From: Leptotrichia wadei
GTDB lineage: Bacteria > Fusobacteriota > Fusobacteriia > Fusobacteriales > Leptotrichiaceae
DNA: 64,000 bases
Assembly: GCF_007990445.1 (NCBI RefSeq)
Contig: NZ_AP019841.1
Span: forward strand, 1,550,001 to 1,614,000
Reading direction: 5' to 3'
Numbering within the stretch: position 1 is the first letter of the stretch; each line of letters opens with the position of its first letter. The position numbers were made by a program, and so were the translations under genes. This document shows positions 26,068 to 35,945 of the stretch, piece after piece. A model generated the notes under the pieces. It worked only from the letters and a program-made list of their open reading frames with translations, had not been told where the DNA came from and did not search any database.

Positions 26068-27708
26068 ATGAATGCGATTAATTATCAGCAGATGATATTT
26101 GGATTCTTAGGTGGATTAGGAATGTTTCTGTTCTGTATGAAATATATGGGAGATGGGCTGCAAATGGCAGCTGGAGATAGGCTTAGATATATTTTGGACA
26201 AATATACAACTTCACCGTTTTTAGGAGTTTTAGTCGGAATACTTGTGACAGCATTAATTCAGTCGAGTTCAGGTACATCAGTTATTACGATTGGACTGGT
26301 CGGAGCGGGACTTTTAAATTTACGGCAAGCTATTGGAATTATTATGGGTGCCAATATTGGTACGACAATTACAACGTTTATTATTGGATTCAACATTACC
26401 GAATATGCATTGCCAATATTATTTTTAGGAGCGGCATGCCTGTTTTTTGTAAAAAACAATTTTATAAATAATTTAGGAAGAATTTTATTTGGTTTTGGAG
26501 GAATATTCTTTGCATTGACTTTGATGTCTAAAGCAATGGAACCGCTTAAACATTTGCCAGCATTTACAGAATTGACAGTAAGGCTTAGTCATAGCCCAGT
26601 TTTGGGAGTATTCATCGGAACAATGATTACAATGCTTGTTCAAGCTTCAAGTGCTACAATCAGTATTTTACAAAATGTCTATCAAGAACATCTTATAACA
26701 TTAAAAGCTGCATTGCCTGTACTTTACGGAGATAATATAGGAACAACAATAACAGCTATACTTGCAGCAATTGGTGCCAATACTTCAGCAAAAAGGCTTG
26801 CATTGTCGCACACAATGTTTAATGTCATGGGAACAATATTCTTTATGATTATGTTATCGCCATTTTCAATTTTTGTAGAAAAAATGTCACAAATTCTTCA
26901 TTTGAATCCAAAAGTTACAATTGCATTCGCACACGGTTCGTTTAATATCATAACAACAATTTTACTATTTCCATTTATTGGTCTTCTAGAATATATTGTC
27001 GTAAGATTGATTAAAGAAAAAGATGAAGATGTTGTAGAACATCAGCCACGATTTTTGGATGCAGCGCTAATTCATACACCAGCGATTGCATTGGGACAAG
27101 TAAAACAGGAAATGTTATCAATGATTTCAATTGCAGTAAAAAATCTTAGCAGATCAATTGATTTTTTCCATGAACATAATGAAAAAGTTGCTGAAAAGGT
27201 GGAAAAAACAGAAGAGGCAATAAATAATATTGATCAGGAAATTACAAAATATTTGACAACATTATCACAGGAACATATAACTGAAAAAGATGGGGAAGAA
27301 ATCAGCATGTATCTAGATATGTGCCGTGATGTGGAACGTATTGGAGATCATGCGATTGGAATTGTAAGAGATGTCAGATATGAAATTAAGAAAAAATTGG
27401 TATTTACTGAAACAGCTCATAAAGAAGTGCAAAAATTATTTTTAATTTCAAAAGAAATAATAGAAACAGCTGAAGAAGCACTTAAAAATGATGACACAGA
27501 AAAAGCCTTTGCAGTAGTTGATTTACATAATAAACTTTATGCAAAAGAAAAAGAAGTAAGAAAAGCCCATATAAAACGTGTGAGCAAGCAGGAATGCGAT
27601 GTAAAATCTGGACTTTACTATATAGATGTTGTGTCACATTTTACGAGAATCGGAGATCATGCTAGAAATTTAGTTGAAAAAATGATTGAAAATAAAACTG
27701 TTAAATAA
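26068..27708 (+). CDS. Na/Pi-cotransporter family protein with C-terminal PhoU-like domain
   Basis: 546 residues. The N-terminal ~320 residues are the two repeats of the NptA/PNaS family, each with the substrate loop motif: QSSSGTSVI near 68 and QASSATISI near 197. Membrane helices surround them. The C-terminal ~190 residues form PhoU-like helical bundles (DMCRDVERIGDHAIGI and HFTRIGDHARNLVE, the ERIGDHA-type motifs). It imports phosphate with sodium; the PhoU part probably senses or regulates. I chose ATG 26068 over the TTG just before it because GAGAGG lies about 10 bases upstream. Confidence 0.92.
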   Translation: MNAINYQQMIFGFLGGLGMFLFCMKYMGDGLQMAAGDRLRYILDKYTTSPFLGVLVGILVTALIQSSSGTSVITIGLVGAGLLNLRQAIGIIMGANIGTTITTFIIGFNITEYALPILFLGAACLFFVKNNFINNLGRILFGFGGIFFALTLMSKAMEPLKHLPAFTELTVRLSHSPVLGVFIGTMITMLVQASSATISILQNVYQEHLITLKAALPVLYGDNIGTTITAILAAIGANTSAKRLALSHTMFNVMGTIFFMIMLSPFSIFVEKMSQILHLNPKVTIAFAHGSFNIITTILLFPFIGLLEYIVVRLIKEKDEDVVEHQPRFLDAALIHTPAIALGQVKQEMLSMISIAVKNLSRSIDFFHEHNEKVAEKVEKTEEAINNIDQEITKYLTTLSQEHITEKDGEEISMYLDMCRDVERIGDHAIGIVRDVRYEIKKKLVFTETAHKEVQKLFLISKEIIETAEEALKNDDTEKAFAVVDLHNKLYAKEKEVRKAHIKRVSKQECDVKSGLYYIDVVSHFTRIGDHARNLVEKMIENKTVK

Positions 27709-27734
27709 TAAATTTTAAAAGATAAAAAAACATG

Positions 27735-27764
27735 AAAATAGGCTAAGACTGCCTATTTTTTTTG
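27735..27764 (+). terminator. Terminator after the phosphate symporter gene
   Basis: AAAATAGGC (27735-27743) and GCCTATTTT (27751-27759) form a perfect 9-bp stem with a 7-base loop, followed by TTTT. It is a strong intrinsic terminator 27 bases past the stop. Confidence 0.85.
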
Positions 27765-29313
<1,549 letters not shown>

Positions 29314-29335
29314 TTTTTGAAAGTTGGAGGAAATT

Positions 29336-29848
29336 ATGAGCAAAAATTTGATATTGTTTCTTTTGATAAGTTTTTGTAGTTTTTCTGGTGGTATAAATGA
29401 AAAAAGTATTGAAGAAAGTTTAAATGATCTTTGTGATAGAATATCTCATTGTCGTTCTGATGAAGAAGCAAAAAAATCTAGTATCCTAAGAATATTGAGT
29501 AATTCTTTGTATGAATTTGATTATAAAGATAAAAATGGGAATTATAAATTTTATATTCCTGAAGATACAGAAATTGTAAAAGGAAAAAATAAAAATGTAT
29601 TTTTAATAATATATAAAAATCATTTGGCATATAGTACAGAAAACATTATAGTGGCAGAATTAACAAAAGGAAAAACATCGAAGTTTACGTTTAATACTGA
29701 AAAATTTGAAGATCATATGAACTATCGTTTAGGAAATGAAATAAATTCAAAAGATAAGGTTTTAGAATTTAGAAAAAGACTTTTGGATAGAAATAAGAAT
29801 TTTATAAAAGAAAATCAAGATATTGAATTTGAGAAAAAATTTGAATAG
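29336..29848 (+). CDS. Exported small protein, unknown
   Basis: 170 residues from ATG 29336, chosen because GGAGG lies 5 bases upstream; the TTG at 29324 would overlap that site. A hydrophobic signal-like N-terminus (NLILFLLISFCSFSGG) holds a Cys followed by Ser, so it may be exported, but the lipobox is poor. The rest is charged (Lys/Glu/Asn). No family recognised. It begins 22 bases after purA, so it is likely in the same transcript. Confidence 0.6.
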   Translation: MSKNLILFLLISFCSFSGGINEKSIEESLNDLCDRISHCRSDEEAKKSSILRILSNSLYEFDYKDKNGNYKFYIPEDTEIVKGKNKNVFLIIYKNHLAYSTENIIVAELTKGKTSKFTFNTEKFEDHMNYRLGNEINSKDKVLEFRKRLLDRNKNFIKENQDIEFEKKFE

Positions 29849-29866
29849 TGAAATGGAGAAGATAAA

Positions 29867-30304
29867 ATGAAAATAAGAAAAATAATGTTGCTGACAATGA
29901 TTGGATTATTTTCTGTATTTGGATTTTCTTGTAGTAAAACAGGAAATGAAAAACAAAGTTTAACAATGTCAAAAGAAGTAAAAAATGGAAAAAAAGCAGA
30001 ATATAAAAAGATAACTTCAGATGAAGCAAAAAAGATGATAGAAACTCAAAAAGTTATAGTTGTAGATGTTAGAACTTTGGAAGAATATACAGAAGGGCAT
30101 ATTCCAAATGCAATTTCTGTTCCGCTGGAAACTATTGAAAATAAAGCAGAAGCAAAATTAAAAAATAAAGACGATTTAATTTTAGTTTATTGCAGAAGCG
30201 GAAGACGAAGCAGGGAAGCAGCATTAAAATTGATTGAAAAAGGTTATACAAACGTGATTGATTTTGGTGGAATAAAAGATTGGAATGGGGAAGTTGTGAA
30301 ATAA
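29867..30304 (+). CDS. Rhodanese-domain lipoprotein
   Basis: 145 residues. The signal peptide has a lipobox (GFSC, Cys22). From about residue 47 a single rhodanese domain follows, with VVDVRTLEEYTEGHIPNAISVP and the active-site loop CRSGRRS (Cys109), ending GGIKDWNGEV. Rhodanese domains carry sulfur as persulfide or act as phosphatase-like or redox modules; an envelope-anchored version could handle thiosulfate or cyanide, but the substrate is not known. It lies 18 bases after the preceding gene in the purA transcript. Confidence 0.9.
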   Translation: MKIRKIMLLTMIGLFSVFGFSCSKTGNEKQSLTMSKEVKNGKKAEYKKITSDEAKKMIETQKVIVVDVRTLEEYTEGHIPNAISVPLETIENKAEAKLKNKDDLILVYCRSGRRSREAALKLIEKGYTNVIDFGGIKDWNGEVVK

Positions 30305-30368
30305 CAAATGTAGTATTTAAAGATGTAAAAGAAAAAATACTGTATTTTGAATAAGAAGGGAATGAGCA

Positions 30369-30833
30369 ATGAAAAAAATATTAGTAATGTTAATGTTAGT
30401 TATTGGGGTTGTTTCGTTTTCAGCTTTGGCACAAAATGGTAAAAAATCTAAAATTAATAATTTTTCAAATAAAAAAGTGTCTTTTAGTACAATTACAATA
30501 AAATTAAAGGGTACCAAACTGTTGGACACTGACAAAGATAAAATAGAATTGGAATATGAAAATTTTAAGGCAATTGGAAAAAATAAAAAAGTGTATACGG
30601 AAAAAAACTTTCAGATAAATGGTAAAAATCCTAAAATTATTACAAATAAAGTAATTTCAAAAAAAATGATAGAAAATTTTATTGAAAGTGACGATGAAAT
30701 AGTCATAACAAGATTTTATGAAAATAATGAAGGAATGGAGTATAAACCGTTTGATTTTAGTTTTAGCATAAAGAAAGATGAAGTGAAAAAGATTTATTTT
30801 AAGGATGGAGCAATTTATATTTGGGATAATTAG
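30369..30833 (+). CDS. Exported small protein, unknown
   Basis: 154 residues with a clean signal peptide (cleavage after ALA-QN, about residue 21). The mature part is Lys-rich with alternating hydrophobic residues suggesting a small beta fold (FSFSIKKDEVKKIYF). An AAGGGA site precedes the ATG. It is the third of three small exported proteins between purA and purB. No family recognised. Confidence 0.6.
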   Translation: MKKILVMLMLVIGVVSFSALAQNGKKSKINNFSNKKVSFSTITIKLKGTKLLDTDKDKIELEYENFKAIGKNKKVYTEKNFQINGKNPKIITNKVISKKMIENFIESDDEIVITRFYENNEGMEYKPFDFSFSIKKDEVKKIYFKDGAIYIWDN

Positions 30834-30859
30834 TTAGGAAGTTTTGTGAAAAGTGATTT

Positions 30860-30961
30860 ATGCAGAAAAAGACAAGTATGAATAAAGTTATAATTATATT
30901 ATTTTTGGTTTTAGAAATATTATCATATTCTTTTGAAGTTAAAATAATGGACTTGTTGTGA
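30860..30961 (+). pseudogene. Possible remnant of a small exported protein gene
   Basis: A 33-codon frame, MQKKTSMNKVIIILFLVLEI..., looks like a bare signal peptide that stops at 30961. About 50 bases later a second frame (EFNWDLGSEYKF..., ending in TAG about 31072) resembles the tail of a secreted protein. Together they may be a decayed gene of the same kind as its neighbours. Weak evidence. Confidence 0.25.
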
Positions 30962-31084
30962 AAATTGTTATTCTTAAAATCTAAAAATAAAAATTATGAT
31001 TGAAAAAAATTAGGGACTGAATTTAATTGGGATTTAGGTTCAGAGTATAAATTTATAAAAAATAATAATTAGGAGGAATTAGAA

Positions 31085-32527
31085 ATGGCAGATATGAGCA
31101 TATATTCAAATCCGTTGGCGGAGAGATATTCGAGTAAGGAAATGTTGCATATTTTTTCACCAGAGTTTAAATTTAGAACTTGGAGAAAATTGTGGATAAA
31201 TTTGGCAGAGGCTGAAAAAGAGCTTGGGCTTGATTTTATTACTGATGAGCAAATTGAGGAACTAAAAAAATATAAAGATGATGTGGATTTTGAAGTTGCG
31301 GCTGAATTCGAGAAAAAATTGAGACATGATGTTATGGCTCATGTGCATACTTATGGGGAACAAGCTAAAAATGCAAGAAAAATTATTCATTTAGGAGCGA
31401 CAAGTGCGTATGTTGGAGATAATACTGATTTGATTCAAATTAAGGAAGGGCTTTTAGTTATTAGAAAAAGACTGCTTGTCTTAATTGAAAAAATGAGAGA
31501 TTTTGCGTTGCAATACAAAGATTTGCCAACTTTAGGATTTACTCATTTCCAAGCGGCACAACTTACTACTGTTGGAAAAAGAGCGACTTTATGGCTTCAT
31601 TCGTTGCTTCTTGATTTTGAAGAATTGGAATTTAGATTAGAAAACTTGAGATTTAGAGGAGTTAAAGGGACTACTGGGACTCAGGCTAGTTTTAAAGAAT
31701 TGTTTGAAGGAGATTTTGAAAAAGTAAAACAGTTGGATGAATTGGTTACTGAAAAAGCTGGATTTGGTAAAAAACAAGGTGTTTCAGGGCAAACTTACGA
31801 TAGAAAAGTGGACGCACAAATCTTGAATTTATTGTCAAATATTGCTCAATCTTCTCACAAATTTACAAACGATTTTAGATTGCTGCAACATTTGAAAGAA
31901 TTGGAAGAACCATTTGAAAAAAATCAAATTGGGTCAAGTGCGATGGCATACAAGAGAAATCCAATGAGAAGTGAAAGAATTTCATCACTTGCAAAATATG
32001 TAATTTCAAGCTCACAAACAGGTGCATTAGTTTTTGCAACACAATGGTTTGAAAGAACATTGGACGATTCTGCAAGCAAGAGATTGTCTATTCCACAAGC
32101 ATTCTTGGCAGTTGATGCAATCTTAATTATTTGGCTTAACATTATGGATGGAGTTGTTGTTTATCCAAAAGTAATTGAAGCTAATATTCAAAAGGAATTA
32201 CCATTTATGGCGACTGAAAATATCATTATGGAATCAGTTAAAAAAGGAATGGACAGACAAGAAGTTCACGAAATTATTAGAGAACTTTCGATGGAAGAAA
32301 CAAAGGAAATTAAATTGAATGGAAATCCTAACAGATTAATTGATAGAATTATAAAAGACGGTAGATTGGGACTTAAAGCAGAAGATATGGAAGGAATCTT
32401 GGTTTCTGCTAATTATACTGGATTTGCTGGACAACAAACTGAAGATTTCGTTAAGAATGAGATTGATCCGATTTTGGATAAGTATAAGGATGAGATTGTT
32501 GAGGATAGGGAAGAATTGAGAGTTTAA
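31085..32527 (+). CDS. purB: Adenylosuccinate lyase
   Basis: Cleaves adenylosuccinate to AMP and fumarate, and SAICAR to AICAR. The fumarase/aspartase superfamily signature GSSAMAYKRNPMRSER lies at about 280-295, and the HLGATSAYVGDN and LGFTHFQAAQLTTVG segments carry conserved catalytic-site residues. 480 residues fits the longer PurB subgroup. AGGAGG precedes the ATG. Together with purA upstream it makes the complete IMP-to-AMP branch. Vsr follows after only 8 bases. Confidence 0.97.
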   Translation: MADMSIYSNPLAERYSSKEMLHIFSPEFKFRTWRKLWINLAEAEKELGLDFITDEQIEELKKYKDDVDFEVAAEFEKKLRHDVMAHVHTYGEQAKNARKIIHLGATSAYVGDNTDLIQIKEGLLVIRKRLLVLIEKMRDFALQYKDLPTLGFTHFQAAQLTTVGKRATLWLHSLLLDFEELEFRLENLRFRGVKGTTGTQASFKELFEGDFEKVKQLDELVTEKAGFGKKQGVSGQTYDRKVDAQILNLLSNIAQSSHKFTNDFRLLQHLKELEEPFEKNQIGSSAMAYKRNPMRSERISSLAKYVISSSQTGALVFATQWFERTLDDSASKRLSIPQAFLAVDAILIIWLNIMDGVVVYPKVIEANIQKELPFMATENIIMESVKKGMDRQEVHEIIRELSMEETKEIKLNGNPNRLIDRIIKDGRLGLKAEDMEGILVSANYTGFAGQQTEDFVKNEIDPILDKYKDEIVEDREELRV

Positions 32528-32535
32528 TTTGAAAA

Positions 32536-33045
32536 ATGAAAAAAGCAAAAAAAATTTCCCTCACAAGAAGCCAGAACATGGCAAGAATAAAATCCAAAAA
32601 TACAAAACCTGAAATCTATATCCGTAAATTACTTTATAAAATGGGATATAGGTACAGAGTGAACTATTCACAGCTTCCAGGAACACCTGATATTTTTATT
32701 CTGAAATATAATACAGCAATATTTGTAAATGGGTGTTTCTGGCATAGGCATAAAAATTGTAAAATTGCAACTTTTCCTAAGACAAACACGGAGTATTGGG
32801 AAAAGAAGTTCAAAAGAAATGTGGAGAGGGATATTGAGGTTTATGAGAAACTTTTTGAGATGGATATTAGTGTGATTACGATTTGGGAATGTGAAATTAA
32901 TAAAATGCAACGAAATGAAGAATATAAGGAAAAATATTTGAAAATTTTGAAGGATAGAATCGAAAGAGTCTTTAATTATGAAGAAAAAGACATTTCAGTT
33001 CAGATGGAAGTTGCAGAGAAAAATAAGAAATATCCAAAAATTTAA
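32536..33045 (+). CDS. vsr: Very short patch repair (Vsr) endonuclease
   Basis: Nicks DNA 5' of T in T:G mismatches produced by deamination of 5-methylcytosine. Motifs match the family: TRSQNMARIKSKNTKPE, then LPGTPDI with the catalytic Asp, and NGCFWHRHKNC with the Trp/His and a zinc-site Cys/His. WECEI and the ERDIEVYEKL helix follow. 169 residues, slightly longer than E. coli Vsr owing to a C-terminal tail. It starts 8 bases after purB with little ribosome site, so it may be translationally coupled. No cytosine methyltransferase gene is nearby, which is unusual for vsr. Confidence 0.93.
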   Translation: MKKAKKISLTRSQNMARIKSKNTKPEIYIRKLLYKMGYRYRVNYSQLPGTPDIFILKYNTAIFVNGCFWHRHKNCKIATFPKTNTEYWEKKFKRNVERDIEVYEKLFEMDISVITIWECEINKMQRNEEYKEKYLKILKDRIERVFNYEEKDISVQMEVAEKNKKYPKI

Positions 33046-33056
33046 GGAGCGAAGTA

Positions 33057-33869
33057 ATGAAAAGTAAAATATTATTAATTTTTTCAATTTTTATACTTTC
33101 TTTTAATGTTTTTTCAAATTCAAATCCAAATTCTAATGAGAAATTTAAATTGGCAAAATCATATTTGGAACAGAAAGAATATGTCAAAGCTGAAAAGATA
33201 TATTTGGAATTGGCTAAAAAGAAAGATGTTCATGCGATATATAATTTAGGTTATCTTTATATGGAGCAAGGAAAAATAATAGAAGGCGAAAAGTATTATA
33301 AAATAGCTGCTGATATGGGATATGATGATGCGATGTTTAATTTGGCAATGTTTTATGATAGACAAAAGAATTATGATAAAGAAAAATTTTATTTAGAAAA
33401 ATTGGCTGCAAAAAATCAAAATGATGCAATATTTCAATTGGCAATTATTTACAGGCAAGAAGGAAATTATCAGAAGGCTGATGAACTTTATAATCGATTA
33501 TTGAAAGAAAAATATCAAGAAAGCGAAGTTTTCTATAATTTAGGAATTTCTTGCTACTATCAAAAAAAATACGATGAAGCAGAAAAGTATTTTTTGAAGG
33601 CAATAGAACTTGGAAATAACGATGATCCTGAATATAATTTAGGAATTTTATATAAAGTTCAAGAGAAATTTGCACAAGCTAAAAAATATTTGATACCGCT
33701 TGCTCAAAAAGGTAAAGTAGATGCGATGATAAATGTAGGAGCAATTTATCGAGATGAAAAAGATTATAGCAATGCTAAAAAGTATTATAAAATGGCAATG
33801 GATAGAGGTTCACGAGAAGCGGAAGTAGAATATAATACTATATTGATATTAGAAGAACATGGTCTATAA
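33057..33869 (+). CDS. Exported Sel1/TPR-repeat protein
   Basis: 270 residues. A signal peptide (KSKILLIFSIFILSFNVFS) is followed by about seven helical repeats of roughly 32-36 residues, such as YNLGYLYMEQGKIIEGEKYYKIAADMG and similar. These are TPR/Sel1-like solenoids used for protein-protein contacts; periplasmic placement is likely. AAGGAG precedes the ATG, 11 bases after vsr, so it closes the purA-vsr run of genes. No catalytic function expected. Confidence 0.82.
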   Translation: MKSKILLIFSIFILSFNVFSNSNPNSNEKFKLAKSYLEQKEYVKAEKIYLELAKKKDVHAIYNLGYLYMEQGKIIEGEKYYKIAADMGYDDAMFNLAMFYDRQKNYDKEKFYLEKLAAKNQNDAIFQLAIIYRQEGNYQKADELYNRLLKEKYQESEVFYNLGISCYYQKKYDEAEKYFLKAIELGNNDDPEYNLGILYKVQEKFAQAKKYLIPLAQKGKVDAMINVGAIYRDEKDYSNAKKYYKMAMDRGSREAEVEYNTILILEEHGL

Positions 33870-33870
33870 A

Positions 33871-34080
33871 ATATGTGTTTGATAAACTAAGTTTTTTATC
33901 TATAAAAGAGAGTGTACATAATTTTGGGTAAACTAATAGATGAATTCAGTAAATTCAATACTTTGCCGTTCTATTTACACAAAAATTTTTACACACCCTT
34001 TACACTCCAGACTCCTTGCTTCAGGATGTTTATTTTAATAAATTCTGAGTTTGTGTAGTTATCAAATAAATCTATAATAT
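33871..34080. repeat. Interspersed repeat family A, copy A4, interrupted by element B2
   Basis: The left end ATATGTGTTTGATAAACTAAG matches A5. The right part starts at about 33999 with CTCCAGACTCCTTGCTTCAGG and runs through TTTATTTTAATAAATTCTGAG to ATAAATCTATAAT. The 91-base element B2 sits between them. With 34081-34173 this fills the 304-base gap between convergent genes. Confidence 0.65.
33908..33998. mobile_element. MITE-like element B2 with IS256-type inverted ends
   Basis: 91 bases, about 93% identical by eye to B1 and the same length. Ends are GAGAGTGTACATAATTTTGG and (reverse complement of the right end) GGGTGTGTAAAAATTTTTG. The interior, including CTAATAGATGAATTCAGTAA, is the same as in B1. 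No transposase and no clear target duplication in the flanks. Confidence 0.7.
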
Positions 34081-34100
34081 TAATTTAATTCTCATTTTCA

Positions 34101-34125
34101 TAACAAGGGGATTTTTGCCCCTTGT
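34101..34125. terminator. Strong hairpin between convergent genes
   Basis: Around 34104-34125 AACAAGGGG pairs with CCCCTTGTT around ATTTTTG, an 8-9 bp GC-rich stem. It lies about 50 bases past the DUF4125 stop on the minus strand. The following Ts are sparse. It may terminate transcription from both sides. Confidence 0.55.
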
Positions 34126-34173
34126 TAAATAAGATAAATTTACTAATCAAAAAAAATTTAAACTAGCTATTTT

Positions 34174-34797
34174 TTACAAACTTTCTTCCGCTTCTTCAAT
34201 TGTTTTATATCCTTTCTCTAACACAATATTTTCCAAATTATTTTCTGCTAAATTTATATTATTTGAAACGCAGTTTTGGATATATTCGTAATATAATTTT
34301 AAAGTTTTTATTGAATATGAAGACAATTCTCCCTTTAAATAAGTTTCAATTGAAGTGTAGTTTGGAGTATCGTATTTTGAGTTTAAAGGACGACCTTTTG
34401 AAGTAAGTTTTGGATATTTTTCTATTATTTCCTCTTCCCAATGTAAATAAATTTTTACTATTTTTTTGATTAATTCTTTTTTTTCTTGGGGAATTTCAGG
34501 TAAATAGTTTTTGATTACTTCATATTCTTTTGGTGCACTATATTTCATCATTCTGGCATATTTATCCTGAACGATGTTTTCGCCACGGTGTTTTGCTAAA
34601 ATCAAGTCTTCCAGATAACTTTCCAAGATTTCATCAGGCAATGTTTCCCATTGGCTTCTTCTCATAATTTCAAATTCCTGCGGGTTATCTTGACATTCTG
34701 CCCTTCCTTCCGTATGATGCACATTTTGAAAAAATTCCCATTCTCTTTTTAAAATTTGTCTAATAAAACTTTCTTTTTTACTAACTTCTATTTTCAT
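34174..34797 (-). CDS. DUF4125-family protein
   Basis: 207 residues, all-helical, no signal peptide. It matches the DUF4125 pattern: an N-terminal FIRQILKREWEFFQNVHHTEGRA, then CQDNPQEFEIMRRSQWETLP and a C-terminal KGRPLNSKYDTPNYTSIETYLKGEL. Function unknown. I chose ATG 34797 because TAGGAG is 8 bases upstream; the ATG nine codons earlier lacks a site. It is the third gene of a trio with the DUF4037 and TPR genes, separated from them by repeat A5. Confidence 0.78.
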   Translation of the reverse strand: MKIEVSKKESFIRQILKREWEFFQNVHHTEGRAECQDNPQEFEIMRRSQWETLPDEILESYLEDLILAKHRGENIVQDKYARMMKYSAPKEYEVIKNYLPEIPQEKKELIKKIVKIYLHWEEEIIEKYPKLTSKGRPLNSKYDTPNYTSIETYLKGELSSYSIKTLKLYYEYIQNCVSNNINLAENNLENIVLEKGYKTIEEAEESL

Positions 34798-34846
34798 TTT
34801 TGATTCTCCTATTTTTAAATCCATAATTATTTTATAAAATATAATA

Positions 34847-34960
34847 GATATATGTTCGATAAACTAAGTTTTTTTGTCTTTACAAGGGGTCAAGACCCCT
34901 TGCTTCAGGATATTTTATTTATTAAATCCTAAATTTGTATAGTTATTGAATAGATCTAAT
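34847..34960. repeat. Interspersed repeat family A, copy A5 (most complete)
   Basis: About 114 bases, undisturbed. Ends AGATATATGTTCGATAAACTA and, reversed, AGATCTATTCAATAACTA are imperfect inverted repeats. The centre ACAAGGGGTCAAGACCCCTTG is a hairpin with an 8-bp perfect stem. It lies between two genes of the DUF4037/DUF4125 unit. Confidence 0.75.
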
Positions 34961-34970
34961 ATTTTTTACA

Positions 34971-35924
34971 TTAATCCATTGCAGGATTCCAGTTTCTTAA
35001 CTTTTCATCTTCTATTTTATTTTGCACAAAAGGCCCGTAATCTTGTAAAAAATCACTTGTTAATTGTCGTGGAACAATATTTTGATATTTCAATTCTAAA
35101 ATTACATTAGCACTTATTTCTTCAATAATTTGAAATTTCCGATTTACTGCGCCAACTGGCAATTTTACCAATTCCTCAATTAGAAAATACGTTTTTTCTC
35201 CTAAAATTTTCAAATTTTTCAATGCTTTTGGCATCCATTTATAGAACAGCTTATACTTTTTATTTAATAAAAAAATTATATGAATTGCCTCGTTTATAAA
35301 CTCAGTTTCTGCTAGTCTTGCCGCCACAATCTCATTTCTTCTCATACACCGCAAATAGTTATACTGCCCAGATTGTGCCATTTTCATACATCTTGTGGCT
35401 ATTTTATTAAGCCGTATATCTTCTGGAAAATATTTTTCCAAATCACTTCTAATTTTTGTAAATTTCCCCAAATTATCCATAAAAATTTCTCCATTAACTG
35501 CCGTTGCAAGCAATTCTTCTGGAATTAATCTCCAATCATACAAATTTTCGGGTACCTTCACATCCCCCAAAAACTTAAAAAACCAGTCATCCATATTCAG
35601 GACTCCACGTCGTCCATCTCCAAATTCACTAACATTTAATGCTCTAAATCCTAAAAATTCCTTTGGCAATTCATTAAGTCTTTTTTGCAAATTCAGCCCA
35701 TATTTCCCATAATCCTCCGAAGTTAGCCAAATACAGCAAGACGGTCCAAAATCATGATCCTGCGAAATCTCATCATCAAATCCAAAACATTCTGACCCTT
35801 CTCCCGCAAGTCCAGCCGCCATTTTTTCAAAAACTTCTGGAAACTCACTTTTTATAACTGGAAGATAAATTTCTTCAAAATATTTCCTTGAAAGTTCCAG
35901 TCCTTTTATTTTATTTGAATCCAT
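34971..35924 (-). CDS. DUF4037-family nucleotidyltransferase-like protein
   Basis: 317 residues. The N-terminal part has a nucleotidyltransferase-like signature, AAGLAGEGSECFGFDDEISQDHDFGP (about 37-62), with Gly-Ser and paired Asp residues in the usual spacing for a metal-binding palm. The remainder is helical and typical of DUF4037. The substrate is not known. AAGGAG precedes the ATG. It lies 21 bases after the TPR gene, so they are co-transcribed. Confidence 0.82.
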   Translation of the reverse strand: MDSNKIKGLELSRKYFEEIYLPVIKSEFPEVFEKMAAGLAGEGSECFGFDDEISQDHDFGPSCCIWLTSEDYGKYGLNLQKRLNELPKEFLGFRALNVSEFGDGRRGVLNMDDWFFKFLGDVKVPENLYDWRLIPEELLATAVNGEIFMDNLGKFTKIRSDLEKYFPEDIRLNKIATRCMKMAQSGQYNYLRCMRRNEIVAARLAETEFINEAIHIIFLLNKKYKLFYKWMPKALKNLKILGEKTYFLIEELVKLPVGAVNRKFQIIEEISANVILELKYQNIVPRQLTSDFLQDYGPFVQNKIEDEKLRNWNPAMD

Positions 35925-35945
35925 TTTTTCTCCTTCTAAAAAAAT

